61,344 nt of DNA from RGIG8597 sp045133795 (GCA_045133795.1 JBGUUT010000100.1:1-61344); one strand, 5' to 3'. Positions 25,348 to 34,821 are shown, counted from the stretch's first letter. Notes: generated by a model not told the origin, from the sequence alone. A program made the numbers and translations.

Positions 25348-28300
25348 ATGTCATTACAGAATTATTTGAGTTTTTATCACAAACAGCTTCTGGCAGAGAC
25401 TCTCAGAACAACGGAAAATTATATACATGGTTTTCTTATATTTCATACGGAGCAGGTTTTTGCCGCTACAGATGAGATTTTGTTATTTATAAAAGAGCAA
25501 TTTGAGAATCATACAATTCTTAGATCTTCGGATGTGATGAAAGAATATTGGCATCCTTATGCACCTTTTTTAGATGATGTTATACAAGGATATTCTAGCT
25601 TTTCGGAAGAAGAGATAAATGAATTGTTTGAAAAACTTTGTGTTTTTTATAATCATCGTCCGATTCTTCAGGCATTGATTCGAGGGGTAACACTTAAACG
25701 CAATGAAGATATTTTAGAAGATGAAATTTTTCATGAAAAAGAAGCTATTATTGAAGCAATAATTCGTTTGTTTTTGTATTTACACAGAAATGAAAAGCTT
25801 GTAATTGTCATTGATAATTTTTATTCTCTTCCGCCGTCATCACAGGAAGTTTTGTTGCGGTTGTCGAGAAAGAAAGGAGCTAATTTTGTTATTATTATAG
25901 TTTTTAATAAGGACAAAGACGGCGGAGTACGTGAAGATTCAATTCATTTCAGGAAAAAATTAGAACAAAAAACAAATATTTTATTCTTAGAAAAAAATCA
26001 AATTAATTCAAATTCAAAGCATTCGGACATTTCTCTTATCAAGAAGCAAACCGGTATTCAAGCAGATTCATTGTTTAAAAAATTAGATTTGGCGTTTCTT
26101 CTTTTGGCATTTGATGATTGTCGACATCTTTGTGAACTTTTAGCACCTATGCAAGACAGCTTACCGTTGAATATGCAATTTCGTTTTCATTTGGCACATG
26201 GAAAGACTTTTTTAATGAATTACGAATTTACGCAAGCGGGAACATGTATCAATTTTGCTTTGAAATTGGCAGAGGAACTCGGAGATTATGAGGCCTTAGC
26301 GGAAGCTCATTATTGGTTTGGGCTTGCATCTTTTCTAAAAGGAGATTTGGACGATACAAGGAATCACGGTTTTATTTGTGTTCAGACGGGAAAGGATTTA
26401 CATAATAAAGTAATTGAAATGCGAGGGCGTTTGTTGCTTTTTATTTCTTCTGACGGAGATTTTAATATTCGTGAAGTCAGAGAATTGTGGGAAGAAAATT
26501 TTAATCGTTTAACATTGCTTGCTGAAAAATTAAACTGGAGTAATACTCAAATTTATTGTTACACATCAACGCCGTTTGTTTTGTCTACATATTTTTCTCC
26601 GTATTATAACAAGTTGTTGAATTGCGGTATTGATATGGCGATAGAAAAAAAATATTTTTATCGCTTGTCGTGGGCATATCAAGGGAAAAGTGTTGCGTAT
26701 GCAATTCGCGGAAAGTATTCAAGTGTTCTTAAATATTACCTTAAAAGTTTACATTATAAAAAGTTGGTGAAAGATTTCAGAGGCTTGACTTATATTTATA
26801 ACGGAATAGGGTCTTATTATTGTTTTGTCGGAAATTACAGAGATTCGGTACATTATCACTTTTTGGCATTGAAATATTTACGAAGGAGTCTTGAATATAG
26901 AGAAGTAACGGCAACGTTAATGAATCTGGGAATGTGTAGTTTTGTATGTGCTAATGATAAAATGGCTCTTTATTATTTAGAGCGAATGAATAGAATATCA
27001 AAGCTTAACAGAATTGAAGGAATCATGGGATATACAAAAGAGCTTCAAGATTTATTTTTGGCTCTTGTTTATGCGTTGAACGGTCGTTATGTAGATGCGT
27101 ATCATTATTATTGTATTATTAAGGATAAGGATTTTCAAAATGCATCAGCAACGGCAGAATCTCATTATTTCTTTTTGTTACTTAAAACGTTGTTTGCCGT
27201 ACATGAAAATGTTTTGGATAAAGTAGAAGAATATTTGTCTTCTATCGAAGAAATTTTATTGAACAGTAATCAACAGTATCATTTATTGCGTTTTTATTAT
27301 CAGGCTTTTTTAATTTATCAGGAGTTAAAATTTACATCAAAAAGTATGGAAATGCTTGCAAAAGGACAGCAGAAGGCTGAAGAATTGCAAAATGTTTTTT
27401 TTATTTCTGTATTTGAAAAACTTTCTATAGGACGAAAAATAAATTTATCTTCACGAAAGTGGTTTAGACCGTTGAATATATCTTCATGGATTCAAGCATC
27501 TAATTTACAAATAAATATCAATGAATTACGCGGAAGAATCAATGAAATTAATCTTTTAAATAAATTGCGTAGTTATTATGTATTACCAGATTCACATGAA
27601 CAATTATTACTGCGAGTCATGTGTATTTTAAAAGAAGACCTTTTGTTTACTTCTGTTTATTTGTATAAAAAAGAAAACGGAATGTGGTTTTTTAAGAACG
27701 GAACGGATAATTCTTTAGATTTACCGCAAGATAAGCTTGAAGTTTATTTCCGAGAACGTGCCAGAAAAATTCTTCTAAAACGAAAAGGAGAATGTAAACA
27801 TTTTCCGGGGATGACATCGGTTCTTTTTATTCCGATGAAAGTCGGAGATATGGAATTGGGCTTGATGTTTACCGTAGCTGAAAAATATAGTTTTGAAATA
27901 AGCGAAGATTGTATAAAAATATTAAATATCATAGTACAGCAATTGGAATTGGTTTTAGAAAAGAAAATACGCGAAGAAGCTATTGTTGAAAAAAATATAC
28001 GGCTTGAAAAGGATAATAAAGAATTAAAAATACTTGCAAATACGGATAGGTTGACGGGAGTAAATAATCGTCAGGCGTTACAATTTTTCTTGAAACGTGC
28101 ATCTGAAGCATTTTTATTAAGAGAAAATCCTGTAGGAATTTCTGCGTTATTTTTGGATCTTGATAATTTTAAATATTACAATGATACATTCGGACATAAT
28201 CTAGGTGATTTTTTGTTAATTCAGTTTACAAGAGTTCTTATGCGTAATGTTCGTTCGGTTGATGATTTTATTGCACGTTTCGGCGGAGATGAGTTTATTA

Positions 28301-28578
28301 TTATTTTACCAGATACGGCACAAGATGCTGCTGTTCACGTAGCAAAACGAATTCTTGAAGATATTGAAAAAAATAATCATTTTATTCCTGCGATATGTGA
28401 GTATTTGGGACGAATTCCGGAAATTGAAGATGAATATAAATTATCTGTATCTATAGGAATTGCGACATATAAAACTGTCAGCGGTATTGAAAATCTTATA
28501 CCATCGGCAGATAAAGCGTTGTATGAAGCTAAAAGAGGCGGTAAATCACGTTTTGCCGTATTTGAGGAAGACATTTAA
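25348..28578 (+). CDS. Large multi-domain diguanylate cyclase (TPR-like and GAF-like regions, GGDEF)
   Basis: A 1076-residue protein, apparently cytosolic. Residues 1-200 look like the tail of a STAND/AAA-type ATPase: KLVIVIDNFYSLPPSSQEVLL resembles Walker B, but no Walker A is visible. Residues 240-690 are helical TPR-like repeats. About 720-870 resembles a GAF domain, followed by a coiled coil. The GGDEF domain ends the protein with RFGGDEF (GGDEF at 979-983) and should make cyclic di-GMP. At the inhibitory-site position SVDD stands where RxxD is usual. It starts 13 bases after queA. Confidence 0.87.
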   Translation: MSLQNYLSFYHKQLLAETLRTTENYIHGFLIFHTEQVFAATDEILLFIKEQFENHTILRSSDVMKEYWHPYAPFLDDVIQGYSSFSEEEINELFEKLCVFYNHRPILQALIRGVTLKRNEDILEDEIFHEKEAIIEAIIRLFLYLHRNEKLVIVIDNFYSLPPSSQEVLLRLSRKKGANFVIIIVFNKDKDGGVREDSIHFRKKLEQKTNILFLEKNQINSNSKHSDISLIKKQTGIQADSLFKKLDLAFLLLAFDDCRHLCELLAPMQDSLPLNMQFRFHLAHGKTFLMNYEFTQAGTCINFALKLAEELGDYEALAEAHYWFGLASFLKGDLDDTRNHGFICVQTGKDLHNKVIEMRGRLLLFISSDGDFNIREVRELWEENFNRLTLLAEKLNWSNTQIYCYTSTPFVLSTYFSPYYNKLLNCGIDMAIEKKYFYRLSWAYQGKSVAYAIRGKYSSVLKYYLKSLHYKKLVKDFRGLTYIYNGIGSYYCFVGNYRDSVHYHFLALKYLRRSLEYREVTATLMNLGMCSFVCANDKMALYYLERMNRISKLNRIEGIMGYTKELQDLFLALVYALNGRYVDAYHYYCIIKDKDFQNASATAESHYFFLLLKTLFAVHENVLDKVEEYLSSIEEILLNSNQQYHLLRFYYQAFLIYQELKFTSKSMEMLAKGQQKAEELQNVFFISVFEKLSIGRKINLSSRKWFRPLNISSWIQASNLQININELRGRINEINLLNKLRSYYVLPDSHEQLLLRVMCILKEDLLFTSVYLYKKENGMWFFKNGTDNSLDLPQDKLEVYFRERARKILLKRKGECKHFPGMTSVLFIPMKVGDMELGLMFTVAEKYSFEISEDCIKILNIIVQQLELVLEKKIREEAIVEKNIRLEKDNKELKILANTDRLTGVNNRQALQFFLKRASEAFLLRENPVGISALFLDLDNFKYYNDTFGHNLGDFLLIQFTRVLMRNVRSVDDFIARFGGDEFIIILPDTAQDAAVHVAKRILEDIEKNNHFIPAICEYLGRIPEIEDEYKLSVSIGIATYKTVSGIENLIPSADKALYEAKRGGKSRFAVFEEDI

Positions 28579-28602
28579 TTATCATAAAAAATGGAGACTT
28601 TA

Positions 28603-29808
28603 ATGAAAAGTAAGTTTATTCGTATATTATTAATATCTATAATGGCGGTGTTTGTTTTTTCATGTAAAAATCAAGCTCAAAAAAGTCAGCGTGATAAAGC
28701 AAAGTTTATGAAAGATTATCAAGGAAAAAAGATTGTCGGATATTTCCCGGCAAGATACTCATTGGCACAAGATTATGATGCCGGAACACCTTATTTGACG
28801 CATTTATTGTTGTGGTTTTACAATCCGGACGAAGAATATAATTTTTATTGTGATGAAGCTCAAGAACATGAAGTTATGCAACTTATAAAAAAAGCAAAAC
28901 GTGATAATTGCAAGGTTTTTCTTTCAATCGCTGGCGGAGCTGTTCATGCCGGTTCAGAGTATGCAGACCGTTATCGTTATTTGGTTAGTCCGGAAAATCA
29001 CGATTTCTTTGCTCAAAAACTTGTAGAGCTAGCAAAACATTATAATGCGGACGGAATAGATTTGGATCTTGAAGGTTCTATGATTTTACCGGGATTTTCT
29101 GAATTTATTGTTTTGGCAAAAGAAAAGTTGTCTCAGAATAAAATTGAGCTTTCCGGAGCTTTTAATATTTACGGTGGGAAAAAACTGACAGATGAGGCGG
29201 TTCACGCGTTTGATTTTATAAATATTATGGCATATAACGAGTCTGGATTGTTTGAAAAGAAATTGCGTAATCATTCATCTTATTATCATGCACAAAAACA
29301 TTTAAATTATTGGACAGATACGAGAAAAGTTGCTGCTGAAAAAGTTATTCTCGGTGTGCCTTTTTACGGCTGGTATAATGAATTTGATTTAGCCGGAGAA
29401 TTGTTGGAAAAACGTTCTATTTCTTTTTCTTACGTAAACAAACACTTTCATAATTTATCGGAAAAAGATAATCTTGTAGAAATTGAAACTGATACACGAC
29501 GAATAGTTTTTACTTTTAACGGTGTAGATTTGATTGCACAGAAAACACAATTATCTAAAAATTACGGCGGAATAATGATTTGGCATATAGCACAAGATAG
29601 CGACGATTTGAAGCTGTTGCGTACGGTTGCAGATAATTTGCAATATAAACCGGAAAACGTTGAAAATAGCGATGTTTCTGATGATTTGACGGGAATTGAC
29701 GTGACGTCTGATTTACAAGATGTTACGACGGATGTTGAAGTAGAGTTGATTGAGGATAACGGAGAGTTACGCCCTGTAAGAGCAAGTGATTTATTGCCGA
29801 CCAATTAA
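28603..29808 (+). CDS. GH18-like (chitinase/endo-glucosaminidase fold) lipoprotein
   Basis: The ATG at 28603 is preferred to one 12 bases earlier because the GGAG of that region then serves as ribosome binding site. A lipoprotein signal ends at VFVFSC21. The glycoside hydrolase family 18 signature DGIDLDLE is complete at residues 150-157 with catalytic Glu157. Earlier LSIAGGAVHAG and later VILGVPFYGWYNEF also fit the fold. The last 60 residues are acidic and probably disordered. It should sit on the envelope and act on an amino-sugar polymer; the substrate is unknown. Confidence 0.85.
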   Translation: MKSKFIRILLISIMAVFVFSCKNQAQKSQRDKAKFMKDYQGKKIVGYFPARYSLAQDYDAGTPYLTHLLLWFYNPDEEYNFYCDEAQEHEVMQLIKKAKRDNCKVFLSIAGGAVHAGSEYADRYRYLVSPENHDFFAQKLVELAKHYNADGIDLDLEGSMILPGFSEFIVLAKEKLSQNKIELSGAFNIYGGKKLTDEAVHAFDFINIMAYNESGLFEKKLRNHSSYYHAQKHLNYWTDTRKVAAEKVILGVPFYGWYNEFDLAGELLEKRSISFSYVNKHFHNLSEKDNLVEIETDTRRIVFTFNGVDLIAQKTQLSKNYGGIMIWHIAQDSDDLKLLRTVADNLQYKPENVENSDVSDDLTGIDVTSDLQDVTTDVEVELIEDNGELRPVRASDLLPTN

Positions 29809-29871
29809 GATGGTATAAAATTAGCTTATGTGTTTGAAATTATAATAAAAAGCAAATTTTGAGGAGGTTCT

Positions 29872-30282
29872 ATGAAAAGATTTGTTTTGTGTTTATTTAT
29901 GTTTTGCGGTGTTTTTGGACTTTTTGCTGAAATTCGTTATGAGCAAAAAGATAATGAGTTTGAATGTATTATAACGTACAAAAATGACAATTTGAATGCG
30001 GTAAATATCATTGGTTCTATGACTGATGATTGGGCGGAACCCGGTGTGCCAATGGTAAAAAATGCGGACGGTGTTTGGGAGTATCGTTTTAAAATGACTC
30101 GTTCACGAGAGTTTTATAAGTTTTACAATCCTGCAACTGAAGGAGAAACGGCTTACATAGAAGACCCAGAAGCACAGGAAACAATTGACAGTCCTATAGG
30201 CGGAAAAAATGCAGTAGCAAAACGACCGCCTAGAAAAGTAAAAAGAGTAGTTACTGTCGTAGAAGAAGTTGTAGAGGAATAA
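29872..30282 (+). CDS. Small secreted E-set (glycogen-binding/CBM48-like) protein
   Basis: 136 residues with a clear signal peptide (cleavage near GLFAE, residue 20). Residues 40-90 (VNIIGSMTDDWAEPGVPMVK and VWEYRFKMTRSREFYKFY) look like the E-set/AMPK-type glycan-binding fold. The basic segment RPPRKVKRVV and acidic C-terminus are low in complexity. GAGGAGG precedes the ATG. It follows the GH18-like lipoprotein by 63 bases, so a shared role in envelope glycans is a reasonable inference. Confidence 0.72.
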   Translation: MKRFVLCLFMFCGVFGLFAEIRYEQKDNEFECIITYKNDNLNAVNIIGSMTDDWAEPGVPMVKNADGVWEYRFKMTRSREFYKFYNPATEGETAYIEDPEAQETIDSPIGGKNAVAKRPPRKVKRVVTVVEEVVEE

Positions 30283-30305
30283 AAACTCTTTTGTCTTTGT
30301 ACCAA

Positions 30306-30336
30306 CAAAAAAAGAGCAGTCTAACAAGACTGCTCT
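30306..30336 (-). terminator. Orphan minus-strand terminator
   Basis: AGAGCAGTCT (30313-30322) pairs perfectly with AGACTGCTCT (30327-30336). The A-run at 30306-30313 becomes the U-run only on the minus strand, and the plus-strand side has no T-run. Confidence 0.85.
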
Positions 30337-30385
30337 AAGCAATTAAGCTACCGGGTACATAAGGCGGGAGGGGTAAGTACCCGGC
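30306..30385 (-). ncRNA. Candidate small RNA with C-rich hairpin loop
   Basis: Read on the minus strand, a TATAGT -10 box (30395-30390) is followed about 5-7 bases later by an 8-bp stem CCGGGTAC/GTACCCGG (30384-30377 with 30358-30351). Its 18-base loop contains CCCCTCCCGCC. A short A/T-rich linker leads to a 10-bp terminator hairpin (30336-30313) and a run of seven or more U. No protein gene on the minus strand uses this terminator. The -35 box is only a T-rich tract. Confidence 0.5.
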
Positions 30386-30447
30386 AATAACTATATTCGG
30401 GGAAAATCAAAAAAAACTTTAATGAGCAAAAATTATTTTTTAATAAA

Positions 30448-31518
30448 ATGGGAAAACAGTTTGAAAATCGAAAAATAATACATATTGATATGGATGCTTT
30501 TTATGTGTCGGTAGAGCTGCTTTCTCATCCGGAATTGATAAATAAACCGGTAGCCGTAGGCAGAGCTCAAGATGAACGCGGTGTAATATCGACAGCTAAC
30601 TATGAAGCCAGAAAATACGGTGTTCATTCAGCGTTAAGTGTATCAGAAGCGTACCGATTATGTCCGCATTTGATATTGCTACCTCCTAATTTCAGAAAAT
30701 ATGAAGAAATATCAAAAGATATTTACCAAATGTATTGCCAATATACAGATAAAGTAGAACCGATTGCACTTGACGAATGTTATCTTGATGTTACAGGGAA
30801 AGGTTCTGCGACTTTAATCGCAAAAGAACTTAAATATAAAATTAGAATGAGACATGATTTAACAGCTTCAGCCGGAGTATCGTGTAACAAACTTATTGCA
30901 AAAATTGCGTCGGATTATCGTAAACCGGACGGCTTTTTGTTGGTAAAACCGTGTGATGTTGCAGAATTTATTGCGGATATCGATATAAAAGATATTCAAG
31001 GTGTCGGCAGTGAAACAGCTAAGAAAATAGAAAGTTTAAAACTGGGGAAGACTTGTCGTGATTTACAAAGAATAAGTTTGATTGATATGATTCGATTGTT
31101 TGGAAGTTACGGCGAGAAGCTGTATTATTTTGTCAGAGGAATTGACGAAAGACCGGTTGAAGCTAATCGAGAAATGAAATCTTTGGGGACGGAAGATACG
31201 TTTCCGGAAGATTTGTATATTGAAGATGAAATCTTGGATGAGCTGAAACGACAGATTGAAGAAATTAAACCAAAAGCACAAAGTAAAAAATTGCGTTGGA
31301 AAACAGTTACTTTGAAAGTTAAATACAGAACATTTATTCAAGTTACCCGAAGTAAAACATACACGGATTTTATTGATGATTTTGAGCAAACTTTTGATGA
31401 TATTAAGATTTTACTGAAAGAGGGAAATATTGATATTGAAGCCGGAGTACGTCTTGTAGGGGTAACTATTTCGAATTTTGAGCCTTTGATACATCAATTA
31501 GAACTTATTTTTCCATAA
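30448..31518 (+). CDS. dinB: DNA polymerase IV (Y-family)
   Basis: Error-prone translesion polymerase. HIDMDAFYVSVE (residues 12-23) carries the first metal Asp, ALDECYLDVT near residue 109 carries the Asp-Glu pair, and SAGVSCNKLIAKIASDYRKPDG is the classic DinB segment. The helix-hairpin-helix IQGVGSETAKKIESL follows, and the little-finger domain fills about residues 235-350. I see no beta-clamp motif beyond the C-terminal QLELIF. Length 356 is typical. The ribosome binding site is weak. No LexA-type box is obvious upstream. Confidence 0.95.
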   Translation: MGKQFENRKIIHIDMDAFYVSVELLSHPELINKPVAVGRAQDERGVISTANYEARKYGVHSALSVSEAYRLCPHLILLPPNFRKYEEISKDIYQMYCQYTDKVEPIALDECYLDVTGKGSATLIAKELKYKIRMRHDLTASAGVSCNKLIAKIASDYRKPDGFLLVKPCDVAEFIADIDIKDIQGVGSETAKKIESLKLGKTCRDLQRISLIDMIRLFGSYGEKLYYFVRGIDERPVEANREMKSLGTEDTFPEDLYIEDEILDELKRQIEEIKPKAQSKKLRWKTVTLKVKYRTFIQVTRSKTYTDFIDDFEQTFDDIKILLKEGNIDIEAGVRLVGVTISNFEPLIHQLELIFP

Positions 31519-31532
31519 GGCTTCCAGTTAAT

Positions 31533-31573
31533 ACCTAAGTGTTTCGATAATATAAAAAAATTTAAGCTTAGGT
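31533..31573 (+). promoter_or_regulatory. Inverted repeat over the start region of the hydrolase gene
   Basis: ACCTAAG (31533-31539) pairs with CTTAGGT (31567-31573). The right arm contains the AGG that would act as ribosome binding site for the GTG at 31581, so in RNA the stem could hide it. The enclosed region includes GATAATATAAA, a -10-like sequence. Confidence 0.4.
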
Positions 31574-31580
31574 TGAAATC

Positions 31581-32582
31581 GTGAAAAGAATTAAATTTAA
31601 ATTAATAAGAATAATCATTGGTATTTTTATTGTTGCGGTATTTTCTGTTCTTGTTTTTGGTGGATTGTACGGACTTAATAGTGCAAATTATTATGACAAA
31701 CTTACCATGGAAGAGGCATTAGGAAATCAAGAAACATTGGAAAAGTTTGGTTGTCTTAATAAAACAACTCCGGCAGCGTATGGTTTTGAAAACTATGAAG
31801 ACATAAAGTTTATTTCACCGCTAAATAAAAAGATAATACTTTCGGGTTGGTATATTCGTACCGGAAAAGCTGAATCGAAAGAGGGACGAAAGCTTCTTTT
31901 GATTACGGAGGGGCGTTGGGTAAATCGCTTAAAAGCTATTAAATATCTTGAGCTTATCAAGAATACAGGTCTTGATGAATTGTATGATATTTATATAGGA
32001 GATATGCGTAATGCCGGAGATTCCAGTGAAGGGAATACCGGAATTGGTTACAATATAGCAGAAGATATTGCTGCATCTTTAATTTATTTAAATCAATCAT
32101 ATAAAAATAACTCTTTTGTAGTTTGGGGATTTTCTCAATCCGGTATGGCAGCGGCGATACTTTCTGATAGAAAAGACTTGCAGAATAAATTAGCGACAAA
32201 CGGCGTAGTAATAGAAAAGACGATTTTAGACAGCCCTATATCTAACACTCTGAAGATGTTAAAAAAAGAAGCTGAAGTAAAACATATTCCTCAGATTTTT
32301 ATCTATATGACATATTGTTTTATGAATTTCGATTATGACTTTTATGCTACCAGAATGCGTTTGGGAAAGATTTTGGAAGCAGTGCCTTATCCTTTCTTAA
32401 TTTTACAATCAAAACAAGACCAATTAACTTTATATTCATTTTTTGAGGAAGAGAGTAAGAAGTTTTCACCAGAAATTAGCGTGAAATTGTTTGATTCCGG
32501 AGCTCACGTTTCAAGTTATTTAGTATCGGAAAACAAACAGGCTTACGAAGAAAAAGTAAGGGATTTCTTAATTGATAAATAG
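31581..32582 (+). CDS. Membrane-anchored alpha/beta hydrolase
   Basis: GTG start gives a basic N-terminus and one transmembrane segment (about residues 10-30). The rest is an alpha/beta hydrolase fold: nucleophile elbow GFSQSG (Ser near residue 188), acid in LQSKQDQLTL and His in DSGAHVSSY. These make a complete catalytic triad in the usual order. It is most like serine peptidase/acyl hydrolase type proteins with a DUF-like lid; the substrate is unknown. It lies 62 bases after dinB and is followed by a 16-bp inverted repeat. Confidence 0.8.
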   Translation: MKRIKFKLIRIIIGIFIVAVFSVLVFGGLYGLNSANYYDKLTMEEALGNQETLEKFGCLNKTTPAAYGFENYEDIKFISPLNKKIILSGWYIRTGKAESKEGRKLLLITEGRWVNRLKAIKYLELIKNTGLDELYDIYIGDMRNAGDSSEGNTGIGYNIAEDIAASLIYLNQSYKNNSFVVWGFSQSGMAAAILSDRKDLQNKLATNGVVIEKTILDSPISNTLKMLKKEAEVKHIPQIFIYMTYCFMNFDYDFYATRMRLGKILEAVPYPFLILQSKQDQLTLYSFFEEESKKFSPEISVKLFDSGAHVSSYLVSENKQAYEEKVRDFLIDK

Positions 32583-32592
32583 TTTATTTATT

Positions 32593-32685
32593 AAATTACA
32601 GTGTATCTAAAAAGATAAAGATTAAAGTTTATAATTAAGTTATTGACAGCGATAAGGTGTTATTATTGCAGATACACTGTAATTT
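32593..32685. repeat. 16-bp perfect inverted repeat with 61-base spacer before the ABC-F gene
   Basis: Arms 32593-32608 and 32670-32685 are exact reverse complements (AAATTACAGTGTATCT). The spacer contains a perfect TATAAT (32630-32635) without a clear -35 and a TTGACA (32643-32648) without a clear -10. A short TTTTGTT follows the right arm. Confidence 0.85.
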
Positions 32686-32764
32686 TGTTAAATATCATTA
32701 AAAATGTGTTTTACGATGTTTTGTCAAAATTGTGGCAGTAAAAAAATATTTTGGAGAAATTGCA

Positions 32765-34651
32765 ATGTCATTAATAAAATTTCAAAATGTAAGCTTTTCT
32801 TTTGGTGCGGATGTTATTTTGGATGATGTAGATTTTCAAATTAATCCCGGTGAAAAAGTCGGAATTGTCGGAAATAACGGAGCCGGAAAAACGACTTTGT
32901 TTCGTATGATTACAGGTGAACTTTTTTCTAATTCCGGTGAAGTTGTCATGGGAAAAGATGCGGTAATCGGTTATATGGAACAACATCCGCTGACAAATTG
33001 TACTGAAACTTTATTTAATGAAATGGATAAAGCATTTACCGAAATACATTCCATACGTCATGAAATGGAACGTATTGAAGAAGAAATGGGAAAGGAAAAT
33101 GCTGATTTAGAAAAATTGACGGCATATTACGGCAACTTACAAGAAACTTTTGAAAAGAAAGGCGGTTATCAACTTGAATATAAGATTTCTCGTATATTAC
33201 TCGGAATAGGTTTTAAAAAAAGTGATTATAATCGAAATATTGCAGAGTTTTCCGGCGGAGAGAAAAATCGTGTTCATTTAGCAAAATTACTTTTAAGTGA
33301 ACCTGATATTTTACTTTTGGATGAACCGACAAATCATCTGGATATTGACGGAATAAATTGGCTTGAAGGTTTTTTGTCTCAATGGGAAAAAACAATTGTG
33401 ATTATCAGTCATGACCGGTATTTCTTAGACAAAGTGACAAATCGAACATTGGAACTTGAGAATCATGAAATAAAAAGCTACCGAGGCAATTATTCTGCTT
33501 ATATTCGTCAAAAGACAGAACAGATTGCTTTGCAGGAAAAAATGTATACTTTGCAAAAGGCTGACATTGAAAAGAAACAGGAATTTATCAGACGAAATAT
33601 AGCCGGACAAAAAACTAAACAGGCTAAAAGTCGTATTATAGAATTAGAGAAGATGAAGAAAATCGCACCGCCGGCACATAGAGTCCATTATCAGCTTTCT
33701 TTTTCTGATGGGCAACGAGGCGGAAATGATGTTTTGCATATTGAAGATTTAAATAAAAGTTTTGATGACAGAAAAATAATATCATCATTGAATTATCTAG
33801 TACGTAAAGGTGATAAAGTCGGAATTATAGGGGCAAACGGAAGCGGAAAGACGACACTTTTAAAAATGATAATCGGTAAATTGTCGCAAGACAGCGGAAA
33901 TATTACACTGGGAAGCCATATAGATGTGGGGTATTTTTCGCAGAATTTAGAAAATCAAAATCCGGAAAATACGATTGTTGAAGAAGTTTGGCAGGCAGAC
34001 CCTAAAAAAACAATGCAGGAAATGCGAAGCTTTTTGGCTCAATTTTTGTTTTATGATGAAGATGTGTTTGCTCTTATAAAAAATCTTTCCGGAGGTGAAA
34101 GAAGCAGAGTTGAATTGGCAAAGTTGATTTTGTCCGGAATTAACTTTTTGATATTGGATGAGCCGACAAATCATCTTGATATTTTTGCAAAGATGGCGTT
34201 GGAAGAGTCTTTGTCTGCATTTACGGGAACAATTTTAGTTGTAAGTCATGACCGTTATTTTTTGGATAAAATAACTAATCGAATAATTTATTTAGAAAAC
34301 GGAAGTCATTTAACATACGAGGGAAATTATTCAGAATTTTGGGTGAATAATAAACAAAAGGAAGAGAACGGTGTTAATAAAACAACAACAGATAACGGCG
34401 GAAAACAGAAATATCAGGAACAAAAAAAGGAAAATAGAAAGAAAGAACGTTCTAACAGAAAACGCAATCCACAGATAATAGAAAGTGAAATTGAAAATAC
34501 GGAAAAACGTATTGCAGAATTGGATGAACTTTTGCAACAGGAAGATGTTTTTTCAAACTTTGAGAAAACACAACAAATAGATGTGGAATACAAAGAACTT
34601 TCGGCTAAACTTGAAAAACTTTATGAAGAGTGGGAAGAGTCCGGCAAATAA
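32765..34651 (+). CDS. ABC-F family ATPase (ribosome-associated)
   Basis: The ATG at 32765 is chosen because TTGGAGAAA precedes it and the protein then starts with the usual SLIKFQNVSFSFG. Two ABC domains without membrane segments: Walker A GNNGAGKTT and GANGSGKTT, signatures SGGEKNRV and LSGGERSRV, Walker B LLLDEPTNHLD and LILDEPTNHLD. Between them lies the helical linker of ABC-F proteins. A charged coiled coil forms the last 90 residues. This resembles Uup/YdiF-type factors that act on the ribosomal E-site; a resistance role cannot be read from sequence alone. Confidence 0.93.
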   Translation: MSLIKFQNVSFSFGADVILDDVDFQINPGEKVGIVGNNGAGKTTLFRMITGELFSNSGEVVMGKDAVIGYMEQHPLTNCTETLFNEMDKAFTEIHSIRHEMERIEEEMGKENADLEKLTAYYGNLQETFEKKGGYQLEYKISRILLGIGFKKSDYNRNIAEFSGGEKNRVHLAKLLLSEPDILLLDEPTNHLDIDGINWLEGFLSQWEKTIVIISHDRYFLDKVTNRTLELENHEIKSYRGNYSAYIRQKTEQIALQEKMYTLQKADIEKKQEFIRRNIAGQKTKQAKSRIIELEKMKKIAPPAHRVHYQLSFSDGQRGGNDVLHIEDLNKSFDDRKIISSLNYLVRKGDKVGIIGANGSGKTTLLKMIIGKLSQDSGNITLGSHIDVGYFSQNLENQNPENTIVEEVWQADPKKTMQEMRSFLAQFLFYDEDVFALIKNLSGGERSRVELAKLILSGINFLILDEPTNHLDIFAKMALEESLSAFTGTILVVSHDRYFLDKITNRIIYLENGSHLTYEGNYSEFWVNNKQKEENGVNKTTTDNGGKQKYQEQKKENRKKERSNRKRNPQIIESEIENTEKRIAELDELLQQEDVFSNFEKTQQIDVEYKELSAKLEKLYEEWEESGK

Positions 34652-34734
34652 ATAAAATGAAAAGGTTAAACTTTAGGCAAAGTTTTTCAAACTATTTTGG
34701 TTTGGGAGGTTCTGCGGAACAAGTCCGTCCCTTA

Positions 34735-34761
34735 ACCCCAAAGAGAAAAAAACATACTCCT
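34735..34761 (+). repeat. Dispersed block, copy 2
   Basis: Matches 411-437 with one inserted A in the A-run. The following bases (GCGGTAATTC here, ACGGTAGTTC there) are also alike. Confidence 0.7.
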
Positions 34762-34821
34762 TGCGGTAATTCTTTCTCACTTTTTCACATCTAAGAAAAG
34801 TCGTTAGACATTTCGAATCCG

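Noticed and set aside
32593..32685. Invertible promoter for the ABC-F gene
   Set aside because: Not claimed: no full promoter is present in the spacer, the 61-base segment is short for known invertases, and no recombinase gene is in the window. Kept only as one of several readings.
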